NCBI GenBank assembly: GCA_014204435.1
Contig: JACHLF010000009.1
Span: forward strand, 62,001 to 126,000
Reading direction: 5' to 3'
Length of the DNA stretch: 64,000 nucleotides
From: Mycobacteroides chelonae
GTDB taxonomy: Bacteria > Actinomycetota > Actinomycetes > Mycobacteriales > Mycobacteriaceae
Made by a program: the position numbers and the translations under genes. This document shows positions 30,190 to 39,082 of this stretch, in pieces (position 1 is the first letter of the stretch; every line of letters begins with the position of its first letter). Under the pieces are notes generated by a model. The model worked only from the letters and a program-made list of their open reading frames with translations. It was not told the DNA's origin and made no database searches.

Positions 30190-30311
30190 TGGAGTCACCT
30201 TTCCGTTGCGCCCAGCCTAGGCGACGCGTTCGCTGAGACCGATCGGCTACCCCACCGAGCGGTCATTTGATGCACTTTTGTGACCGGCCTCACATAGCGT
30301 GCCGGGGCTAC

Positions 30312-31775
30312 TTAGCCGGTAGATACCCGTGCTGACGCGTGCGAACCGGCGCGCCGGCCGAAGAACGAGGCTTCGCCGAGCCTGGTTCCGCTGCTGTAGC
30401 CCTTACCGTCCTGAGCAATGTTCGAGGCGCTGGCGCCCGCCGCATAGAGGCCCGGAATCGCCTGCCCGGATTCGGTGAGCACCCTCCCGTCGGCGTCGGT
30501 GCGCAGGCCGCCCAGGGTGAAGCCGGCGTACATGGCCTTGCCGAGAGTGAGATCGAATGCGCCCCAGGGGCCCACTCCTTGCGAGGCAAGGTATTTCGGA
30601 TACTTGTGGAAGTCGGGGTCCTCTCCCCTGTCGGCGTACTCGTTGTATCGCTGGAGCGTTTTCTCCAGATTTCCGGCCGGGATGCCCAGTGCGTCTTCCA
30701 TTTCCGCGATGGTCTCCCATCCGTCGATGAAGGGTGTCAGCGGCAGCGTCGGTCGATCCATGTGCTCGGAGTCGATGATCAAGTACGCGGCGCTGTCCGG
30801 CTGGTCCATGACGAATCCCGAGGTGCGGGAATGGTAGGAGTCCTCGGCGACAAAACGTTCACCGTTCTTGTTGACAATGATTCCGGTAAGCAGCCCCGAG
30901 GGCGGGTACACCGGAGCGGTCACGAAGATCTGGTTCATGTTGCGGGTGGCGCCGCCTGCGGATATCCCGAGTCTGATGCCGAGCCCGTCGTCATAGGTGC
31001 TACCGAGTACGAACGGCTTCTCGGCGAGTTTGGGGGTGTACTCGGCCACCATGGCAGGGTTCATGACGAATCCGCCCGCGGCGATGATTACCGACTTGGC
31101 CCGTATTGCACCGGTTTCCGTGAAGTGCTTCCAGGTGGCGCCCACCACGGCGCGTTCCTCGTCGAGGATGAGAGCGGTAGCACCGGTCTCATAGCGGATG
31201 GGTACGCCCAGCTCGCCGGCGCGTTGGGCCAGCAGGTCCACGACCATGCCCGCCCCGCCGGTGTCGCCCGGCTTGGGGACCTTGTGGCCGCGAGGTGCAG
31301 GGACCGCCTCGTCGCGGTACGGCCACACCAGCTCGTTACCCGTGAACATCAGCCCTTCGGTGTTGGGCTGAATGACGGCTTTTTCCGGATAGAAACTGCG
31401 CTCGAATTGAAAGCCAAGTGACTCAAGCCAATTGAAATGCTCGACACTTCCGTCGCAGTACAGGCGGATCTTCTCTGGGGCGGGATCCGGAGACACCGCC
31501 ATGAGGTACTTGTACATTTCATCGGCGCTGTCAGGATGCCCGGTGGCCTGTTGAACGGCCGTACCTCCGCCGAGATAGAAGTGTCCGCCCGCCATCGCGG
31601 TGGTACCGCCGGCCGAGGCCGCGCGTTCGAGAGCCAGTACCTGTGCACCGGCCTCCGCGGCCGACACCGCGGCACATCCGCCGCCCATCCCGAAGCCAAT
31701 GACAAGTACGTCTACCTCGTCAGACCACTCTGTGATGTCCTGGAAGGCCTCGGTTTTCGGTACCGCTGCCGTCAT
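30312..31775 (-). CDS. FAD-dependent dehydrogenase, KstD/fumarate-reductase type (Rv1817-like)
   Basis: The 487-aa protein has the N-terminal dinucleotide fold VDVLVIGFGMGGGCAAVSA with the glutamate LALERA, the flavoprotein motif GGTTAMAGGHFYLGGG, and the C-terminal FAD motif TLGGLRTDADGRVL with AIPGLYAAGASA. This is the family of 3-ketosteroid delta-1-dehydrogenases and soluble fumarate reductases. It resembles Rv1817. Its stop-proximal context is open; at the 5' side it overlaps a VOC-fold gene by 4 bp (ATGA), so the two likely act in one pathway, possibly steroid or aromatic catabolism. Substrate not provable. Confidence 0.85.
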   Translation of the reverse strand: MTAAVPKTEAFQDITEWSDEVDVLVIGFGMGGGCAAVSAAEAGAQVLALERAASAGGTTAMAGGHFYLGGGTAVQQATGHPDSADEMYKYLMAVSPDPAPEKIRLYCDGSVEHFNWLESLGFQFERSFYPEKAVIQPNTEGLMFTGNELVWPYRDEAVPAPRGHKVPKPGDTGGAGMVVDLLAQRAGELGVPIRYETGATALILDEERAVVGATWKHFTETGAIRAKSVIIAAGGFVMNPAMVAEYTPKLAEKPFVLGSTYDDGLGIRLGISAGGATRNMNQIFVTAPVYPPSGLLTGIIVNKNGERFVAEDSYHSRTSGFVMDQPDSAAYLIIDSEHMDRPTLPLTPFIDGWETIAEMEDALGIPAGNLEKTLQRYNEYADRGEDPDFHKYPKYLASQGVGPWGAFDLTLGKAMYAGFTLGGLRTDADGRVLTESGQAIPGLYAAGASASNIAQDGKGYSSGTRLGEASFFGRRAGSHASARVSTG

Positions 31776-32287
31776 GACTGCTCACTTTTGATGTAGTCGT
31801 AGAACGCCCGGATCTCGGGCGGTACGAAGGCCAGTTCCATGTACGGCAGGGCGGCCGTGGGCGCCGAGAGATAGGCAAAACGCATACCGCCCGGCATCAC
31901 GCCGTCCTGGATCACTTCGGTGCCGCGTGCTCTGGCATGGTCAAGTGCCGCGTCCAGGTCGGTGGGCTCGAAGCACACGTGATGTAATCCGGCAGGACTG
32001 TTTTCTAGGAATTCTGTGTAGATGCTTGTCCCTCTGACCGGGAGTATCAGCTCAAGCTGCATGTCGCCCAGGTAGCTTAGCGCGATGGTCGCGGTGAAGT
32101 CGGCCGGTGCGCCGCGATACGTGCACGTGTCCGGCCCGAAGTGCACATCTGGAATCCGTGTCCATTTTTTGACGCCGAATACGGCGCTGAGCATGCCTTC
32201 GGTGGCATCGAGATCATCAGTTACCCAAGCAATTTGGGTGATGTGTCCAAATTCAGAGACATCCGGCGGCGTTGCCGATGTGGTCAT
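31772..32287 (-). CDS. VOC (glyoxalase/dioxygenase-fold) protein
   Basis: The 171-aa protein has the paired beta-alpha-beta-beta-beta modules of the VOC superfamily: FGHITQIAWVTDDLDATEGM at the start and LHHVCFEPTDLDAALDHARA in the second half, with the terminal metal-ligand-like YMELAFVPPE. His, Glu and His residues sit where VOC metal ligands are expected. It resembles methylmalonyl-CoA epimerase-like or glyoxalase-like members. It is translationally coupled to the KstD-like flavoprotein downstream. Confidence 0.85.
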   Translation of the reverse strand: MTTSATPPDVSEFGHITQIAWVTDDLDATEGMLSAVFGVKKWTRIPDVHFGPDTCTYRGAPADFTATIALSYLGDMQLELILPVRGTSIYTEFLENSPAGLHHVCFEPTDLDAALDHARARGTEVIQDGVMPGGMRFAYLSAPTAALPYMELAFVPPEIRAFYDYIKSEQS

Positions 32288-32402
32288 GCGCCGATAGTAG
32301 CGCCCGCTGGGGCGTGCGCCACCTGAGCCTGCCCCGCTGCGGCGCGGTCCGCGGTGGCGCGTCGTGCCGACTTCCTATCGGGTTCCTCATCGGAGAGGTC
32401 GA

Positions 32403-32972
32403 TCAGAGCCCCGTCCATGCCGCGTCGAGCCGGTGCGCGACATCAATTGTGCGTGCTGCCATAGCCTTCGGGTTGTCAACCTCGTCGGCCACGTACTTGG
32501 CGATGAACTTGCTAATCAGCTGATCGACACCCGCCAAGATGCGCAGCAGCTCGCCGCGGATCGTCGTCGAGGACACGTCGACGGTGATGTCTCGGGGGCC
32601 GGGCGGCGCCACGTCGATGACCAATTGCAGAGGTGCCGCGGCGCGGGCGGTGGCCTTGAGATTGATATTGCCCGCGACATTGAACCGGCTTTTGTCGAGC
32701 TTGAGGTCGATCAACAGATCGATGGCCAGCGGTACCTGAATGTCGAAGGTGATGGTCTCGCCGGCGTTGCGGGTGACGATCGGTTCCAGGATCTTGACCT
32801 TCGCGGTGACCTTCGCGATCTTGCCGGGGCCTTGGGCCATGGGGCCGACCTCGAACGGTTCGCCGGCGATCGACGCGACCGCGGACTTCACCCGGGCTTC
32901 GCTGACGGCGATCTCGAAGAACGCCCTGCCGAACTCCTCATAGGTGAGGTACTGGTGGTCATCCGTGATCAT
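32403..32972 (-). CDS. Conserved mycobacterial-type protein of unknown function
   Basis: The 189-aa soluble protein starts MITDDHQYLTYEEFGRAFFE, continues with a beta-rich core (residues about 50-140, repeated V/I-x-V patterns such as VTAKVKILEP and ITVDVSS), and ends in amphipathic helices. No signal peptide, membrane segment or catalytic motif is visible. The alternating-strand middle suggests a lipid- or ligand-binding beta barrel, but I do not recognise the family. It lies 115 bp upstream of the VOC gene on the same strand. Confidence 0.7.
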   Translation of the reverse strand: MITDDHQYLTYEEFGRAFFEIAVSEARVKSAVASIAGEPFEVGPMAQGPGKIAKVTAKVKILEPIVTRNAGETITFDIQVPLAIDLLIDLKLDKSRFNVAGNINLKATARAAAPLQLVIDVAPPGPRDITVDVSSTTIRGELLRILAGVDQLISKFIAKYVADEVDNPKAMAARTIDVAHRLDAAWTGL

Positions 32973-33306
32973 GATGGGAACTACGTTCTCACACAGGAGG
33001 CGGAAGTGTTAACTGTCGCCCCTTGGATGTGTCGAGAATCGTGGGCTCTGAGCTCGCGCGATCGTCATCGCTCTTCTCGCGAACATGTGATGGACGTTAC
33101 GCGGCACGTCGGCGGTGCGGAAAGGCCCGAACAGTGCCAGGGGTCCTATCCGGTGGATCCCGGTGGTGCCGTCACGTTGATCGCTGCGTGCACGTTGCCG
33201 GCACTGGCGCGCCACCGGAATCCCTACTCTATTCGGGCATTGTCGGAGCCTTCGCCATTCACGAAGTGTTCGTTGCTTGGTCACTGATCTTTGTTACTAG
33301 TCGTTC
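32973..33306. other. Divergent intergenic region upstream of the phospholipase gene
   Basis: This 334-bp gap separates the unknown 189-aa gene and the divergent phospholipase C gene, so it must hold both promoters. Near the phospholipase end, TTACTA at 33293-33298 lies about 8 nt before the ATG at 33307, and there is no recognisable RBS, which fits a leaderless transcript. The open frames across it lack protein-like composition. I see no gene. Confidence 0.4.
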
Positions 33307-35334
33307 ATGGGTGATATTCGTCGTCGGCGACTACTGGGAGCAGCTCCTGCTGTCGCGTTGGTTGCCGGAGGATTGTCAGGGTGTGGTCTCGATGTCAAGA
33401 GGCCCAGAATGTCCGAGGATATGCCCGGCCTTGAGCATGTTGTCATTCTCATGCAGGAGAATCGCTCGTTCGACCACTATTTCGGGACGCTATCCGGAGT
33501 CCGTGGATTCGGGGACAAGCAATGTCTCCAGTACCCCGATGGGCGATCCGTCTTCGATCAATCGGTCATGGCCGAAGGAGCCGGAAGTCGCTCGCCGCAA
33601 GATATTTTGCGCCCCTTCCGGTTCGACAGTGTTCGATTCAACTCTCAAAATGCCGGCGGCACACCCCATGATTGGGAGTCCACCCAGGCCATGCGCAACC
33701 ACGGTGCGTGGGATCGATGGATTTCTGCGAAAACTGCGATGACTATGGGGCACTTCATCCGCGAGGACATCCCTTTCCAATACGCACTGGCCGACGCGTA
33801 CACGATCTGCGATCAGTATTTCTGCTCGCTACTGGGTCCAACCACTCCGAATCGGCTCTTTCAATGGAGTGGCACAGTGGACGTCGACGGGCGCTTCGGT
33901 GGCCCGGCCGTCTCCAACCCGCCCGACCACAAGCCCGTTTTTCGCTGGTCCACGTACCCCGAAGAGCTTCACAAAGCGGGTGTGCCCTGGAAGACATATG
34001 TCAACGACGAAGTCGGCAATGACGATGTCGACCATCCACTCGTCGGCGACTATGGTGACAATCCGCTCTGGCTCTTCCATCAGTACCACGACGCGCTCAC
34101 CGCGCAAGACGAATCCGTGCGGGGCCTCGCTCTGCGAGGGGGGTTACACGAGGGCTGGAAGCCAGATTCGGGACGAGGGCAGAATCCCGCGTACCTTCTG
34201 GATTCGTTTATCGGTGACTGTCGGACCGGTGAGCTCCCCCCAGTCTCCTATATCGTCGCTCCCTACGGCTGGAGCGAGCATCCGGAAGGGAGCCCGAACT
34301 ATGGAGCGCACTACGTACAGACGGTCATCAACGCCATCAACAGCAACGAGCAGATCCGCCGTTCGACAGCGCTGATCATCAATTTCGATGAAAATGACGG
34401 CTACTTCGACCATGTCCTGCCTCCCACGCCTGAGCCGGGCACGCCCGGAGAATTCGTCGACGGAAAGCCCATCGGCTACGGCGTTCGCGTTCCGATGATC
34501 ATCGTCTCGCCGTGGACGCGGGGTGGATGGGTGAATTCACAAGTGGCAGATCACACCTCAGTAATCAGATTCCTCGAACGCTTTACCGGGGTGCAGTCAG
34601 AAAACATATCGGAATGGCGCCGAGCCATCAGCGGAGACCTGACCAGCTGCTTCGACTTCGCCAACCCTGACTACACAATCCCTCAGCTGCCCGACACCCA
34701 GAGTCTGGTCGCAGAATCAAACAGAGACCGTCTGCGTCCTCCGATCACAAGCCCTGCTCCGGGAACCGTTTGGCAGCCCCGGCAAGAATCCGCGCCCACC
34801 AGGCGAAAACGTCCAGGGGCATATCTGCTCGATGCCAACGTTTCGAAAAATGACACGACCATCACGGTCACCATGGCGAACAACGGTCGTAACGCGGTCT
34901 CGCTGTCCCTTTTCGCGAACAGTCAGTCAGCTTTTAGCCCTGTGCACGTCACCCTCCTACCCGGCCAGCGGCGTGAATGGAACTGGGCAGGTCGAGTCGA
35001 CGACTACGACATCAGCCTCTACGGTCCCGACGGCTTCTTGCGGCGTTTCTCGGCCAAAGGGCTACGTGGGCAAGGTGTGATCGTCAGAACTGAATCGACC
35101 TGGAGCGTACAAGCCCCGTGTGTGGTGATCTTGGCAAACCGAAGCGCGGCCCCGGCGGCAGTGACCGTCAACGCGTTTGACTATGTGGACCACACCGAGA
35201 GATGCACTCTTGGCGGGTATGAGGAGCAAAAAATCACGTGGCCGCTAGACGAAAACGGCTACTACGACCTGACCGTGCACACCGATGAAGGTTTGCACCA
35301 CCGCTATGCCGGGAGAATCCCCTCCTCACTATGA
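33307..35334 (+). CDS. Phospholipase C, phosphocholine type, lipoprotein/Tat-exported
   Basis: The 675-aa protein has a twin-arginine-rich start (residues 5-8), a hydrophobic stretch and a lipobox LSGC with Cys26, so it is probably Tat-exported and lipid-anchored. The phosphoesterase core shows HVVILMQENRSFDHYFGTLS, NFDENDGYFDHVLPP and RVPMIIVSPWTRGGW. Two beta-sandwich C-terminal domains (about 490-590 and 590-670) make it longer than M. tuberculosis PlcA-D (about 510-520 aa) and closer to Pseudomonas PlcH/PlcN build. It borders the tRNA-linked accessory region, and its third positions look less GC-rich than neighbours, which suggests acquisition. Expected role: hydrolysis of phosphatidylcholine or sphingomyelin. 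Confidence 0.9.
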   Translation: MGDIRRRRLLGAAPAVALVAGGLSGCGLDVKRPRMSEDMPGLEHVVILMQENRSFDHYFGTLSGVRGFGDKQCLQYPDGRSVFDQSVMAEGAGSRSPQDILRPFRFDSVRFNSQNAGGTPHDWESTQAMRNHGAWDRWISAKTAMTMGHFIREDIPFQYALADAYTICDQYFCSLLGPTTPNRLFQWSGTVDVDGRFGGPAVSNPPDHKPVFRWSTYPEELHKAGVPWKTYVNDEVGNDDVDHPLVGDYGDNPLWLFHQYHDALTAQDESVRGLALRGGLHEGWKPDSGRGQNPAYLLDSFIGDCRTGELPPVSYIVAPYGWSEHPEGSPNYGAHYVQTVINAINSNEQIRRSTALIINFDENDGYFDHVLPPTPEPGTPGEFVDGKPIGYGVRVPMIIVSPWTRGGWVNSQVADHTSVIRFLERFTGVQSENISEWRRAISGDLTSCFDFANPDYTIPQLPDTQSLVAESNRDRLRPPITSPAPGTVWQPRQESAPTRRKRPGAYLLDANVSKNDTTITVTMANNGRNAVSLSLFANSQSAFSPVHVTLLPGQRREWNWAGRVDDYDISLYGPDGFLRRFSAKGLRGQGVIVRTESTWSVQAPCVVILANRSAAPAAVTVNAFDYVDHTERCTLGGYEEQKITWPLDENGYYDLTVHTDEGLHHRYAGRIPSSL

Positions 35335-35505
35335 CGATGCCAAGATGGATGTCGGCGCTGAGAAATGCCGACTGCCAGGTTCCATCGTCCACGGAAGATC
35401 GCCGGACACGGCTCACCGAATACCGCGCAGCGCTACCTGGACCCCGACAGGCAGTCGATCGCGGAGGCAGGCGAGCTGCTGTCCAACCACCTGCGGTCCC
35501 CACGT

Positions 35506-35557
35506 GGTCCTCAACTGAAGTCAGTTGGAGCATGAAAACCACCTCATACCTGGTCGG
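35506..35557. repeat. Degenerate copy of the tRNA-Pro 3' flank
   Basis: This stretch matches 38960-39012, the sequence just downstream of tRNA-Pro, at most positions, with a few substitutions and small indels. It includes the hairpin AACTGAAGTCAGTT and the first bases of the tRNA 3' end (GTCGGG), after which similarity stops. It looks like the scar of another integration at the same tRNA. Confidence 0.6.
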
Positions 35558-35588
35558 GGTCCTCGGCTCATATTCAAAATATCAGTTC

Positions 35589-35864
35589 ATGCAGCTTGGC
35601 CGTGTGATCGAGCGGATTGAGGCTGCGCCGCAACGGCGGGGATCTACAGGCCCACGCACAGCGGTCGTTCATCGTGTGGATCGCAGACTCTCAACAGAGG
35701 CAATCGCAGAGCTGGTGATTGCGTTTGAAAGCGGTGTGTCCGTTCCGTTGCTGGCTGGGCAGCATGGGGTATCGAAACGGGTACTGGCAGACCCCGCATC
35801 GGCGATACCTCCCGCATCTCAATGCAGTCGCGGTCCAAGCCGGTCAGAGCTCGAGTGCCGATGA
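35589..35864 (+). pseudogene. Possible relic of a recombinase C-terminal region
   Basis: A 91-codon open frame contains RLSTEAIAELVIAFESGVSV followed by PLLAGQHGVSKR, which reads like the helix-turn-helix found near the C-terminus of large serine recombinases. The rest has no protein-like continuity, the frame lacks an RBS, and the catalytic domain is absent. Position between two tRNA-derived repeats fits a decayed integrase. The remainder of 35335-36198 holds nothing else I can identify. Confidence 0.35.
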
Positions 35865-36198
35865 GTGGGGGCGTGAGCCTTAAATTTGAGGAAACCAACC
35901 GTGACCAGTGTGTTTTCCAGTTTGTCGGACGGAAACAAGCACTCGCCCAACCAACACTCGATCCCAAATAGTGGGAAGGATGCTTGCGCTGCATCGGTGA
36001 AGCTCCGCTATATGCGTGGCTTGACCGAATTCTGACATAGGGCCAGTTCAGGGCTAAAAATAGGACTCTAAGCGTCTCGCCGAAAGCAATCGATACGCTC
36101 CTGCGCGACTGCACCTCAACTCGGTTGTTATTGCGCATTGATAGAGGAATGAAAATTCTTGAGTGCCACCTCGGTGTCAACCAGGGTTGGTTCAGAAA

Positions 36199-36237
36199 CA
36201 AAAAATCCCCCTCCGACCCAGTTCAGAGAGGGTTTTT
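36199..36237. terminator. Bidirectional intrinsic terminator beside the att repeat
   Basis: CCCTC (36209-36213) pairs with GAGGG (36228-36232), flanked by an A-run on the left and TTTTT on the right. On the minus strand it follows the truncated tRNA 3' sequence directly and ends in TTTTTT. This is probably the original terminator of tRNA-Pro, now separated from it by the island. Confidence 0.75.
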
Positions 36238-36238
36238 G

Positions 36239-36284
36239 TTGTCGGGCTGACAGGATTTGAACCTGCGACCACTTGACCCCCAGT
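36239..36284 (-). repeat. Left att-type repeat: truncated 3' half of tRNA-Pro(GGG)
   Basis: These 46 bp are identical to 39006-39051, the 3' half of the intact tRNA-Pro (T arm, variable region, anticodon loop). The 5' half of the tRNA is missing here. This is the typical distal attachment-site scar left when an element integrates at a tRNA 3' end. Confidence 0.9.
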
Positions 36285-36415
36285 ACAGACCCGAAGGCGC
36301 TATCGCAGGTCGATGGGGCTTCGTAGCGTTTGCTGGTGTGCGTCGATCTGTGGATTGTGCGGGTACGCGCATAGCGTGTGGTCCCCGAACGGTCCCCACT
36401 ACTGCTGGCCTGGTT

Positions 36416-36721
36416 CTAAGGGTGGGGACCGACTGTGGTGATGGTCAGCATGTCAGCGTCGGGTCCATACACCCACCAAATGCGCCATGCAGAGGGTGTG
36501 TGGTTCTCCACGTAGGACTCCCACACGTCCTCTCCGTTTGGACCTTTCAGCGAGTGATACTTGTGCGACTCAAGACCCGGATGCGACGGACCGACATCTC
36601 GTAACAGGCGAAGTGCCTTCTTCACCTTCTTCGTCTTTACGTCACGTGGACGGGTAAGAAGATCGTCCATCACAGCTTGCGCTTCGTCGGTGTAGAGCAA
36701 GGTGAACGGCGGGGCACTCAT
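36416..36721 (-). CDS. RelE/ParE-like toxin
   Basis: The 101-aa protein has the compact RelE/ParE pattern: an N-terminal strand, a basic helix (TRPRDVKTKKVKKALRLLRD), then a C-terminal sheet with HSLKGPNGEDVWESYVENH and RIWWVYGPDADMLTITTVG ending in PHP. Such toxins cleave mRNA at the ribosome or inhibit gyrase; which applies here is not clear. Its ATG overlaps the stop of the upstream antitoxin-like gene by 4 bp, the usual antitoxin-first order. Confidence 0.7.
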   Translation of the reverse strand: MSAPPFTLLYTDEAQAVMDDLLTRPRDVKTKKVKKALRLLRDVGPSHPGLESHKYHSLKGPNGEDVWESYVENHTPSAWRIWWVYGPDADMLTITTVGPHP

Positions 36722-37005
36722 TGGTCGTCGTCGTCGCCATCCAGATAGTCGTCACGCAGCGATACCCTGCCCGCCGATACATCAGCCAGTCCACGCAACA
36801 AGGAGTTGCGGACCGACTCGTTTTCCCACACCAGCAACTCACGCTGCGGTATGGACGCCATCGGAGTCAGTAGCAGCTCCCCCGAGGCTCGCCGTGACAC
36901 GAGAAAACGGTCGTTACGGTGTACACCGATGCGCCCGAAGGCGATGCGCGCGCGATCATCCGCCGTAACTTCGGTTACTGGCTCGAATACAGGCTCAGCG
37001 GTCAT
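36718..37005 (-). CDS. Antitoxin-like partner of the RelE/ParE-like toxin
   Basis: The 95-aa acidic protein has an N-terminal beta-rich half with an AbrB-like feel (RIGVHRNDRFLVSRRASGEL) and a helical C-terminal half ending in an Asp run. An AGGCG-type RBS precedes ATG 37005. It is 4 bp overlapped with the toxin gene. The upstream region has a palindrome CCCATATGGG and repeated ATGGG units that could be its operator. Assigned as antitoxin mainly from gene order, size and charge; the family is not recognised. Confidence 0.55.
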   Translation of the reverse strand: MTAEPVFEPVTEVTADDRARIAFGRIGVHRNDRFLVSRRASGELLLTPMASIPQRELLVWENESVRNSLLRGLADVSAGRVSLRDDYLDGDDDDQ

Positions 37006-37053
37006 GGGTAACGCCTCCTTCCGGCAGAACTCATCTTCCTACCCAGTGTGCAC

Positions 37054-37087
37054 CCCATATGGGAAAATGGGCAATGGGGTAAATGGG
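37054..37087. promoter_or_regulatory. Palindrome plus four ATGGG repeats between antitoxin and unknown gene
   Basis: CCCATATGGG at 37054-37063 is a perfect 10-bp palindrome, and ATGGG recurs at 37059, 37067, 37074 and 37083. It lies 49-82 bp upstream of the antitoxin-like start and in the 250-bp divergent promoter region shared with the 518-aa gene. It is a candidate operator for toxin-antitoxin autoregulation. Confidence 0.45.
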
Positions 37088-37258
37088 TAATTCCCACCAC
37101 AGATGTGTGCTCCCAAAGCCGGTCGCAAGCCACGATCCGGCAGTTGACGGCGACAGTGAGGCTGCGGACGTTTGTATGCCATCGACGTGCGAGTGCCCGA
37201 CGCCTCCCGGCGAATCCACACGCCGGCAGGCGTCGGGGGCTTGCGTCACAATCAGTTC

Positions 37259-38815
37259 ATGGCCTCACCGAATACCGCCCGGATCGCTCCTATAATTCCG
37301 TCGGACGGCCCCCACGCGAAATTTGTTCGCTACGCCCGTGCGGTCGCCAAGGAGCACCAACCGCTGTTCCCACTCACCCCCTCGACAAGACCCATGGTCG
37401 TCGGGCTGGACCTGCGCACCCTGGGACCGGAGCCAGCGGACTACGAGAACTTGGTGCACGTTCTCCGTCGCGATGTCGTCACCCCGATGCTGATGGTGTT
37501 CGAGGATGACGACGCCGCACTGGCCACTGCGTGGATCGAGGCATGCGAGGTCGAGGAGCATCACGTTCTCCACTACACCAATCCGCAAAGCGTGGGCCGC
37601 TTCCTGGACTCGGTGGAATTCAGCGTCTCGACCATGCATGGCGAGGAGCGACGGGGATGGCGCAAGTGCCACTTCTTCGATATCTATGCCCTGTTCGATG
37701 CCCAAGACGCGACGGCGACCGATCTGAGCACTGATGACCGCATTCGTGCAGCGGTGCTCGCCTCTGCCGGGTACGGGCTTGGCACCGACGTAGTGGTCTC
37801 GCTCGCGCCGACGGTAGGTCGGGCTGATGTGGGCGACAACGACATCGTCACAGCGGTCACCCCCGATGATCTGCACCCCGTCTTCGGCCACTACCTGCGG
37901 ATGACCGGGAACCGAACCGTCGCCGAGTATCGGTACGGCGGACCATCCGTCAGTGTCACCGAGAAGATGGAACCGCCGTCAATGAAAAAGGTGTACGGCA
38001 TCGGTCTGGGCAGCCTGGTCGGGTGGCTAGACATGTTCCACATCGTCGCTGGACAACTCGGGGACATTCGTGCATTCGCAGAGATCGAGACCGTACGGAC
38101 ACGAATTCGCCGCGCCGCTCGAGCGCTAGATGAGGTGATCGCTGCACTGAGCCGAACCAACGGTCACGACGCCGCGCCAACGACGGACACCATCGAGTTC
38201 GTCAGCGAGGCATTCGACCGCGAAATGCTCTACCTGATGGCAGTTTTCGATGGCTACGGGCGTGCGTTCGTGCGCTGGCTCGACCCTTCTTCGGGTAGAG
38301 AATTACGCAAGTCGCTGCACTCGGCCAAGACGCTCGACGATTACGTGGACCCCTACTACCTTGACGCGCCACAACTAGCCCGGTTGCGCGAGTTGCAGCG
38401 GTTCGCATTCGCCTGCTCCCAGCTTCGCAACCGCATCCACGATGCCGTCCTCCCCACCGGGTCGTTCACCAACCGGACCTACGGCAACAGTCAGTCCATC
38501 GCAATCGACCTAGGCCAGACCGACGTTGAGTTGACCCAAGAACTAGTGGACCGACTCGGAGTATGGCGGGCTACACCGCCCAACACTGTCTTCGGTCAGC
38601 CGACGACCGTGGCCGAAGTCGCCACCACTGCGGTCGAGTTGTTCAAGGCCAGTCTGGAGTACGTGGACCTGTTCACTCATCTGATCATGTGCACCAAACC
38701 TGTAGGCGCACCCAACTCCACCGACCTCTTAGGGAAAGTGACCGATACCGGATATCGACCGTCCGCACCGCATCCAACCGAGGCTCTCTACCGCCAACTG
38801 TTCCGTTGGGACTAG
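37259..38815 (+). CDS. 518-aa island protein of unknown family
   Basis: I chose ATG 37259; the frame extends 29 codons further to a poor TTG. No signal peptide or membrane helix is visible, so it is cytoplasmic. Seen features: an N-terminal alpha/beta part (MVVGLDLRTLGPE near residue 45; TPMLMVFEDDD), a segment at about 186-215 with GRADVGDNDIVTAVTPDDLH and YLRMTGN, a Gly-rich IGLGSLVGWL near 247, and a helical C-terminal half with LRNRIHDAV near residue 390. The 186-215 segment weakly recalls PIN-like nuclease folds, and RNRIH is a near-match (one residue short) to the HEPN RNase motif Rx4-6H. Neither is established. It is the main cargo of the tRNA island, next to a toxin-antitoxin pair. 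Confidence 0.75.
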   Translation: MASPNTARIAPIIPSDGPHAKFVRYARAVAKEHQPLFPLTPSTRPMVVGLDLRTLGPEPADYENLVHVLRRDVVTPMLMVFEDDDAALATAWIEACEVEEHHVLHYTNPQSVGRFLDSVEFSVSTMHGEERRGWRKCHFFDIYALFDAQDATATDLSTDDRIRAAVLASAGYGLGTDVVVSLAPTVGRADVGDNDIVTAVTPDDLHPVFGHYLRMTGNRTVAEYRYGGPSVSVTEKMEPPSMKKVYGIGLGSLVGWLDMFHIVAGQLGDIRAFAEIETVRTRIRRAARALDEVIAALSRTNGHDAAPTTDTIEFVSEAFDREMLYLMAVFDGYGRAFVRWLDPSSGRELRKSLHSAKTLDDYVDPYYLDAPQLARLRELQRFAFACSQLRNRIHDAVLPTGSFTNRTYGNSQSIAIDLGQTDVELTQELVDRLGVWRATPPNTVFGQPTTVAEVATTAVELFKASLEYVDLFTHLIMCTKPVGAPNSTDLLGKVTDTGYRPSAPHPTEALYRQLFRWD

Positions 38816-39005
38816 GTGCGGATCTGCGTCGAGCATCATTCAGGCGGCAAGGCTGGCGCACTGTACTAGATCTGGCCACCCGCTATTAATAGCCGCAGCG
38901 GACTCCAGACCAATTGCCGATCGGTCAAGTTCGGTCCAATGCTCGATGACGAACGGTTTGGTCCCCAACTGAAGTCAGTTGGAGATGCGAAAACCGCCTC
39001 CTACC

Positions 39006-39082
<77 letters not shown>

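Noticed and set aside
33023..33742. 239-codon plus-strand frame overlapping the phospholipase start
   Set aside because: It runs into the phospholipase gene in another frame and its composition is not protein-like.
35644..36201. 185-codon minus-strand frame in the accessory gap
   Set aside because: No RBS, no family resemblance, irregular composition, and it crosses the recombinase-like relic.
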